Positions 53,884-62,244 of a stretch of DNA of 64,000 bases are shown one piece after another. The stretch is from Candidatus Binatia bacterium (GTDB taxonomy: Bacteria > Desulfobacterota > Binatia > UBA12015): positions 248,001 to 312,000 of the forward strand of contig DATCMB010000023.1 in assembly GCA_036563615.1 (NCBI GenBank), given 5' to 3'. The notes beneath the pieces were generated by a model, which was given only the letters and a program-made list of their open reading frames with translations, had not been told where the DNA came from and searched no databases. The position numbers and the translations under genes were made by a program. Within the stretch, counting starts at the first letter, position 1; every line of letters begins with the position of its first letter.

Positions 53884-55086
53884 ATGGAGAGCCTGCAGCA
53901 GACCGTTCCGTACGCGCGCGGTCGCGTGTACCACGACGCCGACGCGCACGTAATGGAGACGCCCGACTGGCTCGTGCCGTACGCCGACCCGGGCGTGCGC
54001 GAGAAGCTGCGTCCGCTCTACGTCGCCACCGTCAAGCCGGGCGAGGAGCGCATGATCGACAAGCTGCGCCGCAAGCACGCCGACCCGGCGGAGCGGCAGT
54101 GCCTCGAGGCGGAGATCATGCTGCGCAAGAACTGGAGCGCGCTCGGCTCGTTCCTGAAGGAGGACCGTCCGCGCGCGCTCGACCTGCTCGGCTTCTCGAG
54201 CCAGCTCGTGTTCAACACGTTCCTCAACAAGTACCTGAACGACGCCGAGCACTCGGACGACCTCGACTTCGCCTACGGGCTCGCGCGCGCGCACAACCGC
54301 GCGCAGGTCGACTTCTGCTCGATCGACCGCCGCTTGCTCCCCGTCGGCTACGTGCCGCTCGCCGACTTCGCGCGGGCGCGCGCCATGGCCGAGGAAGCGA
54401 TCGCGATGGGCTGCAAGGCGCTGCTGATCGCATCGTCGTGCCCCCGCGGGCACTCGCCGAGCCACGTCGGGCTCTTTCCCGTCTGGGAGGTCGCGCAGGA
54501 CGCCGGGCTGCCGATCGTCTTCCACGTCGGCGGCGGCGGACGGCTGCTCGATCCGAACTACTTCGAGAACGGCCTGCCGCCGGTCCCCGACTTCCACGGC
54601 GGCGCGGAGAACTTCCGCTCGGTCGACTACATGGCGATCCCGTTCCCGCCCATGCAGACGCTCGCGACGATGATCTTCGACCGCGTGTTCGACCACTTCC
54701 CGCGGCTCAAGGTTGGCGTCATCGAGCAAGGCGCGGTGTGGGTGCCGAGCTGGATGCGTCAGCTCGACTCGGCGCTCGAGGCGTTTCGCAAGAGCGAGGA
54801 GCGTCTGCAGAAGCTCGAGCTCAAGCCGAGCGAGTACGTCAAGCGTCAGATTCGCGTGACGCCGTACCCGACCGAGCCCGTCGGCTGGATCATCGAGCAG
54901 GTCGGCGAGGACGTGTGCATGTTCTCGTCGGACTGGCCGCACGTCGAGGGCGGGCGCAACCCGATCAAGCGCTTCGAGGCGAGCATGGAGGGCGTGTCCG
55001 AGCGCGCGCGGCAGAAGTTCTACTGCGACAACTTCGTCGACCTGATGGGGCGCGGGCTCGACGCGGAGCTGGGCGGCCGGCACTAG
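53884..55086 (+). CDS. Amidohydrolase-2 family metal-dependent hydrolase
   Basis: 400 residues, TIM barrel. Metal site segments HDADAHVMETPDW, FHVGGGG and SSDWPHVEGG are typical of the amidohydrolase-2 (ACMS decarboxylase-like) group, where the N-terminal DxHxH is often DxDxH as here. Relatives decarboxylate or hydrolyse aromatic and cyclic acids. GAGGAGGC precedes the ATG. It follows the cyclase by 32 bases but probably belongs functionally with the LLM/hydrolase pair. Confidence 0.85.
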   Translation: MESLQQTVPYARGRVYHDADAHVMETPDWLVPYADPGVREKLRPLYVATVKPGEERMIDKLRRKHADPAERQCLEAEIMLRKNWSALGSFLKEDRPRALDLLGFSSQLVFNTFLNKYLNDAEHSDDLDFAYGLARAHNRAQVDFCSIDRRLLPVGYVPLADFARARAMAEEAIAMGCKALLIASSCPRGHSPSHVGLFPVWEVAQDAGLPIVFHVGGGGRLLDPNYFENGLPPVPDFHGGAENFRSVDYMAIPFPPMQTLATMIFDRVFDHFPRLKVGVIEQGAVWVPSWMRQLDSALEAFRKSEERLQKLELKPSEYVKRQIRVTPYPTEPVGWIIEQVGEDVCMFSSDWPHVEGGRNPIKRFEASMEGVSERARQKFYCDNFVDLMGRGLDAELGGRH

Positions 55087-55114
55087 CCGGCGCCGCGACC
55101 TGCTCCGCCACGCA

Positions 55115-55130
55115 GCCGAGCCTGCTCGGC
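55115..55130. terminator. Short hairpin between convergent genes
   Basis: GCCGAG-CCTG-CTCGGC, a six-base stem with four-base loop, in the 69-base gap between the amidohydrolase and Coq4-like stops. No T-tract. Weak support for termination. Confidence 0.35.
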
Positions 55131-55155
55131 ACGAAGCGTCTCGCGCCGCTTCGGC

Positions 55156-55947
55156 TCAGGCCGCGCGGTACCCGGAGGAATCGTCGGACGTCCGCCAGAC
55201 GACGTCGCTGCTCTCCGTCGTCCGATCCGCGACGATGATGCCGTCAGGATGAAATTCCGACGCGGGCGGCACGCCGAGGCGGCGGCGCACCTCGTCGAGC
55301 GGCAGCGGCAGCAGCTCCTCGTAGGGGGCGACCGTGAGCAGCGGCGTGCGCTTGCCGCGTCGCCAGGCGGCGAGCAGGTAGCGCGCCCACCTGAAGGTCG
55401 GGTCCTTCGGTCCGACCGCGACGGCGGCGAGCAGGATCAGCGCGATCCCGAGGCTCGGGATCTGCGCCTGGGTGAACGCGAGGTTCGCGGCCTCGCCGGC
55501 CTCGTCCATGCCGTAGCCGGTCAGCACGTGCCAGAGGTCGTGCATGTCGCGGCTGCGGTCGCCGAAGTACTGGCGGTCGGGGTCGAGCTGCGGCGCTTGC
55601 GGCGAGCTCTGCGCGGCCATCAGGTCGGCCTCGACGAGTCCTTCGGCGGTGAGATCTCCCGCCTCCATGAAGTCGAGGTAGGCGCGCCCGAACGAGCCCT
55701 CGGGGAGACGGCGTAGCGCTTCGCGGTCGGACAGCGCGGCGAGCAGCGACGGCTTCTCGCGCAAGAGGCGCGCGCCGTAGGGGTGCGCGGCGAAGACGGC
55801 GAAGGCGCGGTCGAAGCTCTGGCCGGCGAGCGCGTCGAGGATCTCGAAGACCTGCTCGGTGCGCTTCGGGTCCGCGACCAGCACCTTGAGCGCACGCCAG
55901 GCGCGCGGCCAGTCGCGCCGCCTGGGCGCGGTCTCCTGCGCGTTCAT
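55156..55947 (-). CDS. Coq4-family protein
   Basis: 263 residues, helical. The family motif HDLWHVLTGYGMDEAGEAANLAF (residues about 135-157; HDxxH...E) is the zinc-binding site of Coq4, which acts in ubiquinone biosynthesis and was proposed to perform a C1 decarboxylation/hydroxylation step in eukaryotes. Bacterial homologues occur without the rest of a Coq complex. It starts nine bases after a small membrane-protein gene on the same strand, so the two are probably co-transcribed. Confidence 0.85.
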   Translation of the reverse strand: MNAQETAPRRRDWPRAWRALKVLVADPKRTEQVFEILDALAGQSFDRAFAVFAAHPYGARLLREKPSLLAALSDREALRRLPEGSFGRAYLDFMEAGDLTAEGLVEADLMAAQSSPQAPQLDPDRQYFGDRSRDMHDLWHVLTGYGMDEAGEAANLAFTQAQIPSLGIALILLAAVAVGPKDPTFRWARYLLAAWRRGKRTPLLTVAPYEELLPLPLDEVRRRLGVPPASEFHPDGIIVADRTTESSDVVWRTSDDSSGYRAA

Positions 55948-55956
55948 GCCGTGAGA

Positions 55957-56163
55957 CTAGCTGCGCGGCGCGGCGGCGGCCACCGGATCGCGTCCGACCG
56001 TCGCACGACCGCGCCCGCGCGCGGCGAGCGCGCCGACGACGCCGGTCTCGACGACGACGCCGATCGCCGCCGCGACCAGCAGCGGCACGACCAAGAGCGC
56101 GCCGAGCGGGACGTCCCAGGAGATTCGCATTGCGAGCGCCGCATCCGGGATGTTGGGCAGCAT
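55957..56163 (-). CDS. Small single-pass membrane protein
   Basis: 68 residues from ATG 56163, preceded by the strong site GGGAGG at seven-base spacing. One hydrophobic helix (about 21-44; LGALLVVPLLVAAAIGVVV) is followed by a basic Arg-rich stretch and an Ala/Pro tail. No family recognised. The ribosome-binding site and the nine-base gap to the Coq4-like gene make it a real gene. Confidence 0.65.
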   Translation of the reverse strand: MLPNIPDAALAMRISWDVPLGALLVVPLLVAAAIGVVVETGVVGALAARGRGRATVGRDPVAAAAPRS

Positions 56164-56362
56164 GTCGTCACCTCCCGCCCGGCGCCGACGCAGGCCCCGT
56201 GCCAGCGGCGGGAGCTGGTGTCCCACCGCGAAATCACTTCACTTTCACGGAGCCGCAGGCCGCACGCGGCGCAGCCGCCGCATGCTCTCCACTGCGTGCC
56301 GCATGACGCAGCGGGCAGCAGCCCGATGGACCCGACGCGCGGAACCGCGGTAAGGAGGGGGC

Positions 56363-57700
56363 ATGAAGCTGTGCTGGTTCCATCTGATGCCGTACACGGA
56401 GCTTCCCGACGACTTCAAAGAGAAGCATCCGTCGGTCTGGGTCGACATCGACTCGCGCCTCTTCGACCCGGCACGCGCCCACCTGATGTACAACGACTTC
56501 CTCGACGAGCTCGAGTTCGCGGCGGAGGTCGGGTTCGACGGCATCTGCGTCAACGAGCACCACTCGAACGGCTACGGCCTCATGCCGTCGCCGAACCTGA
56601 TGGCGGCGGCGCTCGCACGCCGGACGCGCGACGCGGCGCTGGTCGTGATGGGCAACTCGCTCGCGCTCTACAACCCGCCGATCCGCGTCGCCGAAGAATT
56701 CGCGATGCTCGACTGCATCTCGGGCGGGCGCCTGGTCGCGGGCTTCCCCGTCGGGACGCCGATGGACACCTGCTACGCGTACGGCCAGAACCCGAGCCAG
56801 CTTCGCGAGCGCTACCTCGAGGCGCACGACCTCATCATGCGCTGCTGGACCGAGCCCGATCCGTTCGTCTTCCACGGCCGCTGGAACCAGCAACGCTACG
56901 TCAATCCATGGCCGCGTCCGCTGCAGAAGCCGCACCCGCCGATCTGGATCCCCGGCGGCGGCTCGGTCGAGACGTGGCGCTGGTGCGCCGAGAAGGACTA
57001 CGTCTACTCGTACCTCTCGTACTTCGGCTACAAGGCCGGCGAGGCGACGATGAAGGGCTTCTGGGCCGAGATGGAGCGGCTCGGTAAAGACCAGAATCCG
57101 TACCGTGCGGGCTTCTTGCAATTCGTCGGCGTCGCCGAGACCAGCGCCGAGGCCTTCGAGCTCTACCGCGAGCCGGCCGAGTACTTCTACGGCCGCTGTC
57201 TGCACATCGATCCGCGTTTCGCGCAGCCGCCGGGATACATGAGCGAGGCGTCGATTCGCGCACGCATGCAGTCGATGGTGGCGCAGGCCGCGGCCGCCTC
57301 GAACGCGCAGGAGATCTCGTCGACGCCGTTCGAGGAGATCATCGAGCGCGGCTACGTGATCGTCGGCAGCCCGGACGAGGTCGCGGACAAGCTGCGCGAG
57401 GTCGCGATCAACCTGAACGTCGGTCAGATGATGCTGCTGCTGCAGTTCGGCAACATGTCGAAGCAGCTCACGCAGTACAACACGCAGCTCTTCGCGACGC
57501 AGGTCGCGCCGCAGATCCGCGACCTGTTCGACGACCGCTGGGAGAACCGCTGGTGGCCGCAGCCGCTGCCGCAGGCGCACCGCGCCGAGCCGCGCGACCT
57601 CGGCGCGTCGCCTTCGGTGTCCGGCAACGGTGAGCCCGCGCGCGGCGGGCGCTGGGAGGAGCGTGGCGCGGCGAGCGCGCCCGGAGCGGTGACCCGATGA
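56363..57700 (+). CDS. LLM-class flavin-dependent oxidoreductase
   Basis: 445 residues, luciferase-like monooxygenase TIM barrel. FDGICVNEHHSNGYGLMPSPN, NSLALYNPPIRVAEEFAMLDCISGGRL and PFVFHGRWNQQRYVNP are family hallmarks; FMN or F420 is used with a partner reductase. A C-terminal extension of about 30 residues is Ser/Gly/Arg-rich. AAGGAGGGGGC precedes the ATG. Its stop overlaps the start of the alpha/beta hydrolase gene (ATGA), so the two act together, probably oxidising then hydrolysing one substrate. Confidence 0.9.
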   Translation: MKLCWFHLMPYTELPDDFKEKHPSVWVDIDSRLFDPARAHLMYNDFLDELEFAAEVGFDGICVNEHHSNGYGLMPSPNLMAAALARRTRDAALVVMGNSLALYNPPIRVAEEFAMLDCISGGRLVAGFPVGTPMDTCYAYGQNPSQLRERYLEAHDLIMRCWTEPDPFVFHGRWNQQRYVNPWPRPLQKPHPPIWIPGGGSVETWRWCAEKDYVYSYLSYFGYKAGEATMKGFWAEMERLGKDQNPYRAGFLQFVGVAETSAEAFELYREPAEYFYGRCLHIDPRFAQPPGYMSEASIRARMQSMVAQAAAASNAQEISSTPFEEIIERGYVIVGSPDEVADKLREVAINLNVGQMMLLLQFGNMSKQLTQYNTQLFATQVAPQIRDLFDDRWENRWWPQPLPQAHRAEPRDLGASPSVSGNGEPARGGRWEERGAASAPGAVTR

Positions 57701-58479
57701 TGGACGCGCCGCGCGAGTTCCAGGTCACCGTCAACGGCCACGCGTGCCGCGTCTGGGAGAAGGGCGAGGGTGCGCCGCTGGGCTTCTTCGCAGGGCTCGG
57801 TGGCGCGATCCGCTGGTCGCCGTTCCTCGACGCGCTCGCGCAGCGTCGGCGCGTGATCGTGCCGTCGCTGCCGGGCTTCCCCGGCGCGACGGGTCACGAG
57901 CTGCTCGACGACCTGCCGGACTGGATCGCGGCGACGCTCGACCTGCTCGAGGGCGCGGGCCTCGAGGGCGCGGATCTGATCGGCGCGTCGGTCGGCGGCA
58001 TGCTCGCCGCGGAGGTCGCGGCGCTGTCGCGCGCGACCGTCAAGCGTCTCGTGCTGGTCGCGCCCTACGGGCTGTTCGACGCCGCGGAGCCGACGCGCGA
58101 CGTCTTCGCCGTCAAGCCAGAAGATCTGCCCGCGCTGCTGTCGAGCCACCCCGAGCGCGTCGTCGCGGCGATGACTCCACCCGAGGGCGAGGATCCCACC
58201 GAGTGGGCGATCCTGGTCGCGCGCGCCGGCGTGGCGGCGGCGCGTCTCACCTGGCCGCTCGGGGAGCGCGGTCTCAAGAAGCGTCTGCACCGCATCAAGG
58301 CGCCGACGCTGATCGTCTGGGGCGCCGAGGATCGCGTGATCCCGCCGTCGTATGCGCACCGCTTCGCCGCCGGGATCCCGGGCGAGGTCGAGACGCGCAC
58401 GATCCCGGGGGCCGGGCACCTGGTCGACGTCGACGCGCCCGAGGAGCTCGCACGCGCGATCCTCGAGTTCGTCGGCTGA
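57697..58479 (+). CDS. Alpha/beta hydrolase
   Basis: 260 residues. Nucleophile elbow G-A-Ser98-V-G, catalytic Asp in GAEDRVIPP and His in PGAGHLVDVD complete the triad, and the oxyanion segment is FFAGLGG. Size and triad match C-C hydrolases and haloalkane/ester hydrolases. Coupled to the LLM oxidoreductase by a 4-base overlap. The bases right after its stop (TTCGTCGGCCGA) repeat the last codons plus a mutated stop, a possible further case of gene-end duplication. Confidence 0.88.
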   Translation: MMDAPREFQVTVNGHACRVWEKGEGAPLGFFAGLGGAIRWSPFLDALAQRRRVIVPSLPGFPGATGHELLDDLPDWIAATLDLLEGAGLEGADLIGASVGGMLAAEVAALSRATVKRLVLVAPYGLFDAAEPTRDVFAVKPEDLPALLSSHPERVVAAMTPPEGEDPTEWAILVARAGVAAARLTWPLGERGLKKRLHRIKAPTLIVWGAEDRVIPPSYAHRFAAGIPGEVETRTIPGAGHLVDVDAPEELARAILEFVG

Positions 58480-58505
58480 AGCTTCGTCGGCCGATCTCCC
58501 GTGCG

Positions 58506-59006
58506 TCAGGCGAGCGCGCGCTCGATCGCCTGCTCGACCTCGGGCGCCGTCGGCTTGGAGGTCGGGTCGAAGCGCGCGACGACGTTGCCCTGCTTGTCGA
58601 CGACGAACTTCGTGAAGTTCCACTTGATGTCGCCCGCCGCCTCGGGACCGACCTCCTGCTCGGTCAGCCAGGCGTAGAGCGGGGCGCGCGCGTCACCGTT
58701 CACGTCGATCTTCGAGAACATCGGGAAGGTGACGCCGTACTCGAGGCTGCAGAACTGCTTGACCTCGGCGTCGGTGCCCGGCTCCTGTCCCGCGAACTGG
58801 TTGCACGGGAAGCCGAGCACCGCGAAGCCGCGCGATGCATAGCGCTCGTGCAGCTTCTGCAGATCCTCGTACTGCGGCGTGAGGCCGCACTTCGAGGCGA
58901 CGTTCACCACCAGCAGCGCCTTGCCACGGAAGTCGGCGAGCGAGCGCTGCTCGCCGTCGATGGTCTTCATCGTGAAGTCGTGCAGCGTCTTGCCGGCGCT
59001 CGCCAT
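58506..59006 (-). CDS. Glutathione peroxidase family protein (cysteine type)
   Basis: 166 residues. Catalytic Cys40 in NVASKCGLTPQYEDLQKL, FPCNQFAGQEPG with the conserved Gln, and IKWNFTKFVVD with Trp and Asn form the tetrad. Cysteine rather than selenocysteine suggests a thioredoxin-dependent peroxidase. AAAGGAG precedes the ATG. It lies 14 bases after the EF-hand gene, probably same mRNA. Confidence 0.93.
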   Translation of the reverse strand: MASAGKTLHDFTMKTIDGEQRSLADFRGKALLVVNVASKCGLTPQYEDLQKLHERYASRGFAVLGFPCNQFAGQEPGTDAEVKQFCSLEYGVTFPMFSKIDVNGDARAPLYAWLTEQEVGPEAAGDIKWNFTKFVVDKQGNVVARFDPTSKPTAPEVEQAIERALA

Positions 59007-59020
59007 GGTCGGCTCCTTTC

Positions 59021-59539
59021 TCAGAAGCGCTTGTTGATGATGTTCGGCACCACGCCCGGGTCGGCGGTCTCGCTGTAGAACGCGTTGCGGGAGTAGACGT
59101 CGATCTCGTCGGGGCTGACGCGGCCGTCGCGGTCGCGGTCGGCGCGCAGGAACATCTCCCACAGCGAGCCGCCCGCGGCCTGCGCCTCCTCGCGCGAGAC
59201 GTGACCGTCGCCGTCGGCGTCGGCCGACGACCAGTGCCGCAGCCGCTTCTGCAGCGCGTCGCCGAGCTCGAAGAGCGTCACCACGCCGTCGCCGTCGGCG
59301 TCGGTTTCCTCGAAGCTCTGCTCGGTCGTGAAGAGACCGGCTCGGCGCGCCTCTTCCTCGCTGAGCTTGCCGTCCTTGTTGGTGTCGGCGCGCTCGAACA
59401 CCTCGGCGAACGCCTTGCTGGCGTCGTCGCTCGGCGTGGGCGTCGCGTCCTGCGCGCGACCCGGCGCGGCGGCTCCAAGGACGGCGAGCGCGGCGAGGGC
59501 CGCGAGGGCGATGGGCATGCGTCGCTTCGGCTTCGTCAT
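59021..59539 (-). CDS. Exported EF-hand calcium-binding protein
   Basis: 172 residues with a signal peptide (IALAALAALAVLGAAAPGRA) and four canonical 12-residue EF-hand loops: DTNKDGKLSEEE, DADGDGVVTLFE, DADGDGHVSREE and DRDRDGRVSPDE, each with ligands at 1, 3, 5 and 12. Two EF-hand pairs make a calmodulin-like array in the periplasm or outside. Ca-responsive partner unknown. Followed by the glutathione peroxidase gene. Confidence 0.88.
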   Translation of the reverse strand: MTKPKRRMPIALAALAALAVLGAAAPGRAQDATPTPSDDASKAFAEVFERADTNKDGKLSEEEARRAGLFTTEQSFEETDADGDGVVTLFELGDALQKRLRHWSSADADGDGHVSREEAQAAGGSLWEMFLRADRDRDGRVSPDEIDVYSRNAFYSETADPGVVPNIINKRF

Positions 59540-59701
59540 CGCTCCGGCGATAGCAGGAAGCGCGTGCTGGAGCACACGGGGCGTCGACGGTCCTCGCTGG
59601 TCGTGCGCGCGCGCGTCGTGCCGCGCGCGGCTCTTGACGCGGCGCGACGCGCCGCGCCGGTTGGTCAAGGCGCAACGGGGCGCTAGAGTCGCGCCGACGT
59701 C

Positions 59702-60370
59702 ATGGACGAGATTCTGCAGGCGGCGACGGTGGTGCTGCTCCGCGACGGAGCGGAAGGTATCGAGACGCTCTTGCTGCGCCGCAACTCGAAGCTCGCGTTC
59801 GCGGGTGGCATGTGGGTGTTTCCGGGTGGACGCGTCGACGACGCGGACCGCGCCGGGCTCGACCCCGACGACGACCTCGCCGCCGCCCGTCGCGCCGCCG
59901 TGCGCGAGGCGTACGAGGAGACCGGCCTCGTCATCACCGAGGACGTGCTCGTGCCGCTGTCGCACTGGACGCCGCCCGACGCCGCCATCAAGCGCTTTCT
60001 CACGTGGTTCTTCGTCGCGCCCGCGCCGGACGGCGTGGTCGCGATCGATCAGGGCGAGATCCACGAGCAGGCCTGGATGCGTCCGGCGGACGCGATGCGG
60101 CGGCGCAACGCGCTCGAGATCGAGCTCATGCCGCCGACATGGGTGACGCTCGAGCGTCTCGCCCGCTACGACAGCGTCGCGGCGCTGCTCGAGGATTGCC
60201 GCTGCTGCGAGCCCGAGCGCTTCACGACCAAGATCGTGATGACGCCCGACGGTGGCATCACCTGCTGGCAGGGCGACGTCGCCTGGGAGACTGGGGATCC
60301 GAACGCGCCCGGGCCGCGTCACCGGCTGTGGATGTCGTCGAGCGGCTGGCGGTACGAGCGCAGCGACTAG
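59702..60370 (+). CDS. NUDIX hydrolase
   Basis: 222 residues. The Nudix box is split by an insertion: FPGGRVDDAD, then AAVREAYEETGLV with the REAYEE metal-binding glutamates. This spacing resembles the NUDT19/CoA-diphosphatase-like group, so acyl-CoA or related diphosphates are possible substrates. The C-terminal 80 residues are family-specific. No clear ribosome-binding site; ATG 59702 is the only good start. The Ogt gene follows after 20 bases. Confidence 0.87.
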   Translation: MDEILQAATVVLLRDGAEGIETLLLRRNSKLAFAGGMWVFPGGRVDDADRAGLDPDDDLAAARRAAVREAYEETGLVITEDVLVPLSHWTPPDAAIKRFLTWFFVAPAPDGVVAIDQGEIHEQAWMRPADAMRRRNALEIELMPPTWVTLERLARYDSVAALLEDCRCCEPERFTTKIVMTPDGGITCWQGDVAWETGDPNAPGPRHRLWMSSSGWRYERSD

Positions 60371-60390
60371 CGTCCGCGTCGCGAGGAGCC

Positions 60391-60945
60391 ATGTCACGGC
60401 GGGAGTGCTTGACGCTGCGGCTCGACCGGGTCGAGACCCCGATCGGCGTCATGCTCTTGCTGGAGGACGCCGAGGGTCGCCTGCGTGCGCTCGACTGGGA
60501 GGATCACGAGCCGCGCATGACGCGGCTTCTGCATCGAGCGCAAAAATCGTACGAGATCCGCGAGGGCGACGGCTCGACCGCGAACGTCGCGCGCGTACGT
60601 CGCTACCTCGCAGGTGACCTGCGCGCGCTCGACGAGATCCCGGTGGAGACCGGCGGCACGGAGTTCCAGCGGCGCGTCTGGCAGGCGCTGCGCGAGATCC
60701 CGCCCGGCACGACGACGACCTACGGCGCCCTTGCCGCGCGCCTCGGGCAGCCGACGGCGACCCGCGCCGTCGGGCTCGCGAACGGCTCGAACCCGGTCGG
60801 CGTCGTCGTCCCCTGCCACCGGGTGATCGGCGCCGACGGCTCGCTCACGGGGTACGGCGGCGGGCTCTTCCGCAAGCGCTGGCTGCTCGAGCACGAGGGC
60901 GTGGTGCTCCCGGAGCAGCGCGAGCTCTCGAGCGCGCGCGTTTGA
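60391..60945 (+). CDS. ogt: Methylated-DNA--protein-cysteine methyltransferase
   Basis: 184 residues. Acceptor Cys142 in VVPCHRVIGADGSLTGYGGG, HTH segment IPPGTTTTYGALAARLGQPTATRAVGLANGSNP with the arginine finger. It directly removes alkyl groups from O6-guanine, consuming itself. GAGGAG precedes the ATG. Next to a Nudix hydrolase, a housekeeping pairing. Confidence 0.95.
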   Translation: MSRRECLTLRLDRVETPIGVMLLLEDAEGRLRALDWEDHEPRMTRLLHRAQKSYEIREGDGSTANVARVRRYLAGDLRALDEIPVETGGTEFQRRVWQALREIPPGTTTTYGALAARLGQPTATRAVGLANGSNPVGVVVPCHRVIGADGSLTGYGGGLFRKRWLLEHEGVVLPEQRELSSARV

Positions 60946-61001
60946 GACGCGCGCGCCGCGAGCGTGACGCGCGACCGGAAGGCGTCGCTGCAACGACGTC
61001 G

Positions 61002-61031
61002 TTGACGAACGAACATTCGTTCGGATATGAG
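61002..61031 (+). promoter_or_regulatory. Promoter and operator of the TetR/OB-fold/thiolase operon
   Basis: TTGACG (61002-61007) as -35, operator CGAACGAA-CA-TTCGTTCG (61006-61023) containing the 14-mer AACGAACATTCGTT (61008-61021), and TATGAG (61026-61031) as a weak -10 at 18-base spacing. Transcription would start within a few bases of the GTG at 61040, so the TetR mRNA may be nearly leaderless. The 14-mer matches the P450 operator in 13 of 14 positions. Confidence 0.7.
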
Positions 61032-61039
61032 CGGCGGCC

Positions 61040-61771
61040 GTGCCGGCGAAGGCGAGCAGGAAGCGCAGCGCGGCCGAGCCGCGCGCGCTCGAGCAGCCCG
61101 CGGACGCGCGCTCGGCGCGTGAGCCGACGGATGCGCGCTCGACGCGCGAGCTGATCCTCGACGCCGCGGAACGCCTGTTCGCGGCGCACGGCGTCGACGG
61201 CGTCGCGGTGCGTGATCTCGCGCGCGAGACCGGGCTCACGGCGTCGAGCCTCTACAACCACTTCCCGAGCAAGCAGGCGCTCTACGACGCGGTGCTCGAG
61301 CGCGGGCTCGCGCCGATCGTCGCCATGACGGCGGAGGCGTGGCAGGCGGGGCCGATCCGACCGGAGCGCGTGCGCGAGCACATCGCGCGCCTCACCGAGC
61401 ACCTCGCCGATCATCGGCACCTCGCACCGCTCCTGCAGCGCGTGATGCTCGAGGACGCCGCGCTGCCCGAGCCGCGCATCGGACGCTGGATCCGCTCGCT
61501 GTCGGACAAGGGTATCCGCCTGATCCGCGACGCCGCGGGTCCGGCCGGCTGGCAGCCCGAGGACGTCCCGCACTTGACCTTCGCGCTGTTCGGGCTGCTG
61601 TACTCGTACTTCACCAACGCGCAGGCGGTGCACGCCGTCGCGCCGTGGACGAAGGATCCGTTCTCGGCGCGCGAGCTCGCGCTGCAGCGACGTTTTCTCG
61701 AGCAGGCGTTCCTCCGCTTGCTCGGCCCGCGCCCGCGACGGGCCGCGAACGCGAAAGGGAAGAGCAGATGA
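61040..61771 (+). CDS. TetR/AcrR-family regulator, probable controller of P450 and thiolase operons
   Basis: 243 residues from GTG 61040. After a disordered basic N-terminus (1-35) comes the TetR HTH (RELILDAAERLFAAHGVDGVAVRDLARETGLTASSLYNHFPSK); the C-terminal ligand domain has a hydrophobic pocket region (LTFALFGLLYSYFT). Adjacent to a TetR-type palindrome, so autoregulation is likely. Its stop overlaps the first OB-fold gene (ATGA). An acyl-CoA or steroid-CoA ligand would fit the regulated genes; this is inference. Confidence 0.9.
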   Translation: MPAKASRKRSAAEPRALEQPADARSAREPTDARSTRELILDAAERLFAAHGVDGVAVRDLARETGLTASSLYNHFPSKQALYDAVLERGLAPIVAMTAEAWQAGPIRPERVREHIARLTEHLADHRHLAPLLQRVMLEDAALPEPRIGRWIRSLSDKGIRLIRDAAGPAGWQPEDVPHLTFALFGLLYSYFTNAQAVHAVAPWTKDPFSARELALQRRFLEQAFLRLLGPRPRRAANAKGKSR

Positions 61772-62229
61772 AGGCACCGACCACGGTCGAGCCGATGAGC
61801 CAGCGGATGACCGTCCAGTTCCCGTACAAGCACTCGACGGGCGAGGTCACCGGGCGCTTTCTCGCAGGGCTGAAGGAGCAGAAGCGGATCTGGGGACGGC
61901 GCGTCTCGGGGCAGGGCGTCGTCGTGCCGCCGAACTCGTACTCCGAGGTCGACGCGAAGGGCGGCGGCGAGTGGGTCGAGGTCGCGCAAGAGGGCACCGT
62001 CACCGCGGTCGCGGTGGTCGAGAAGCCGATCCCGGGGCTGCACCTCGAGCAGCAGCGCTTCGCCTTCGTGCTCGTCAAGCTCGACGGCGCCGACACGGCG
62101 ATGGCGCACGTCGTGCGCGATCGCGTCGACGAGGTGCGCGTCGGCTCGCGCGTCAAGGCGGTCTGGGCGCCCGACGATCAGCGCAAGGGCACGATCCGCG
62201 ACATCGCCTGCTTCGAGCTGGTCGGCTGA
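61768..62229 (+). CDS. OB-fold (DUF35-like) protein without zinc ligands
   Basis: 153 residues. Helix-plus-rubredoxin-like region (TGEVTGRFLAGLKEQKRIWGRRVSGQGVVVPP) followed by an OB fold (WVEVAQEGTVTAVAVV, RFAFVLVKLDGADTAMAHVV, RVDEVRVGSRVKAVW). In DUF35/ChsH2-type proteins the first region binds zinc with four cysteines, but here there are none. Such proteins partner thiolase-fold enzymes in acyl-CoA or steroid side-chain degradation. Coupled to the TetR gene by a 4-base overlap. Confidence 0.83.
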   Translation: MKAPTTVEPMSQRMTVQFPYKHSTGEVTGRFLAGLKEQKRIWGRRVSGQGVVVPPNSYSEVDAKGGGEWVEVAQEGTVTAVAVVEKPIPGLHLEQQRFAFVLVKLDGADTAMAHVVRDRVDEVRVGSRVKAVWAPDDQRKGTIRDIACFELVG

Positions 62230-62244
62230 AGAAAGGTTGGAGCG

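Noticed and set aside
59633-59669. Nested dyad CTTGAC...GTCAAG around GGCGCGACGCGCC before the Nudix gene
   Set aside because: The outer arms are short, the inner part is plain GC dyad, and no -10 box fits, so regulation is not supported.
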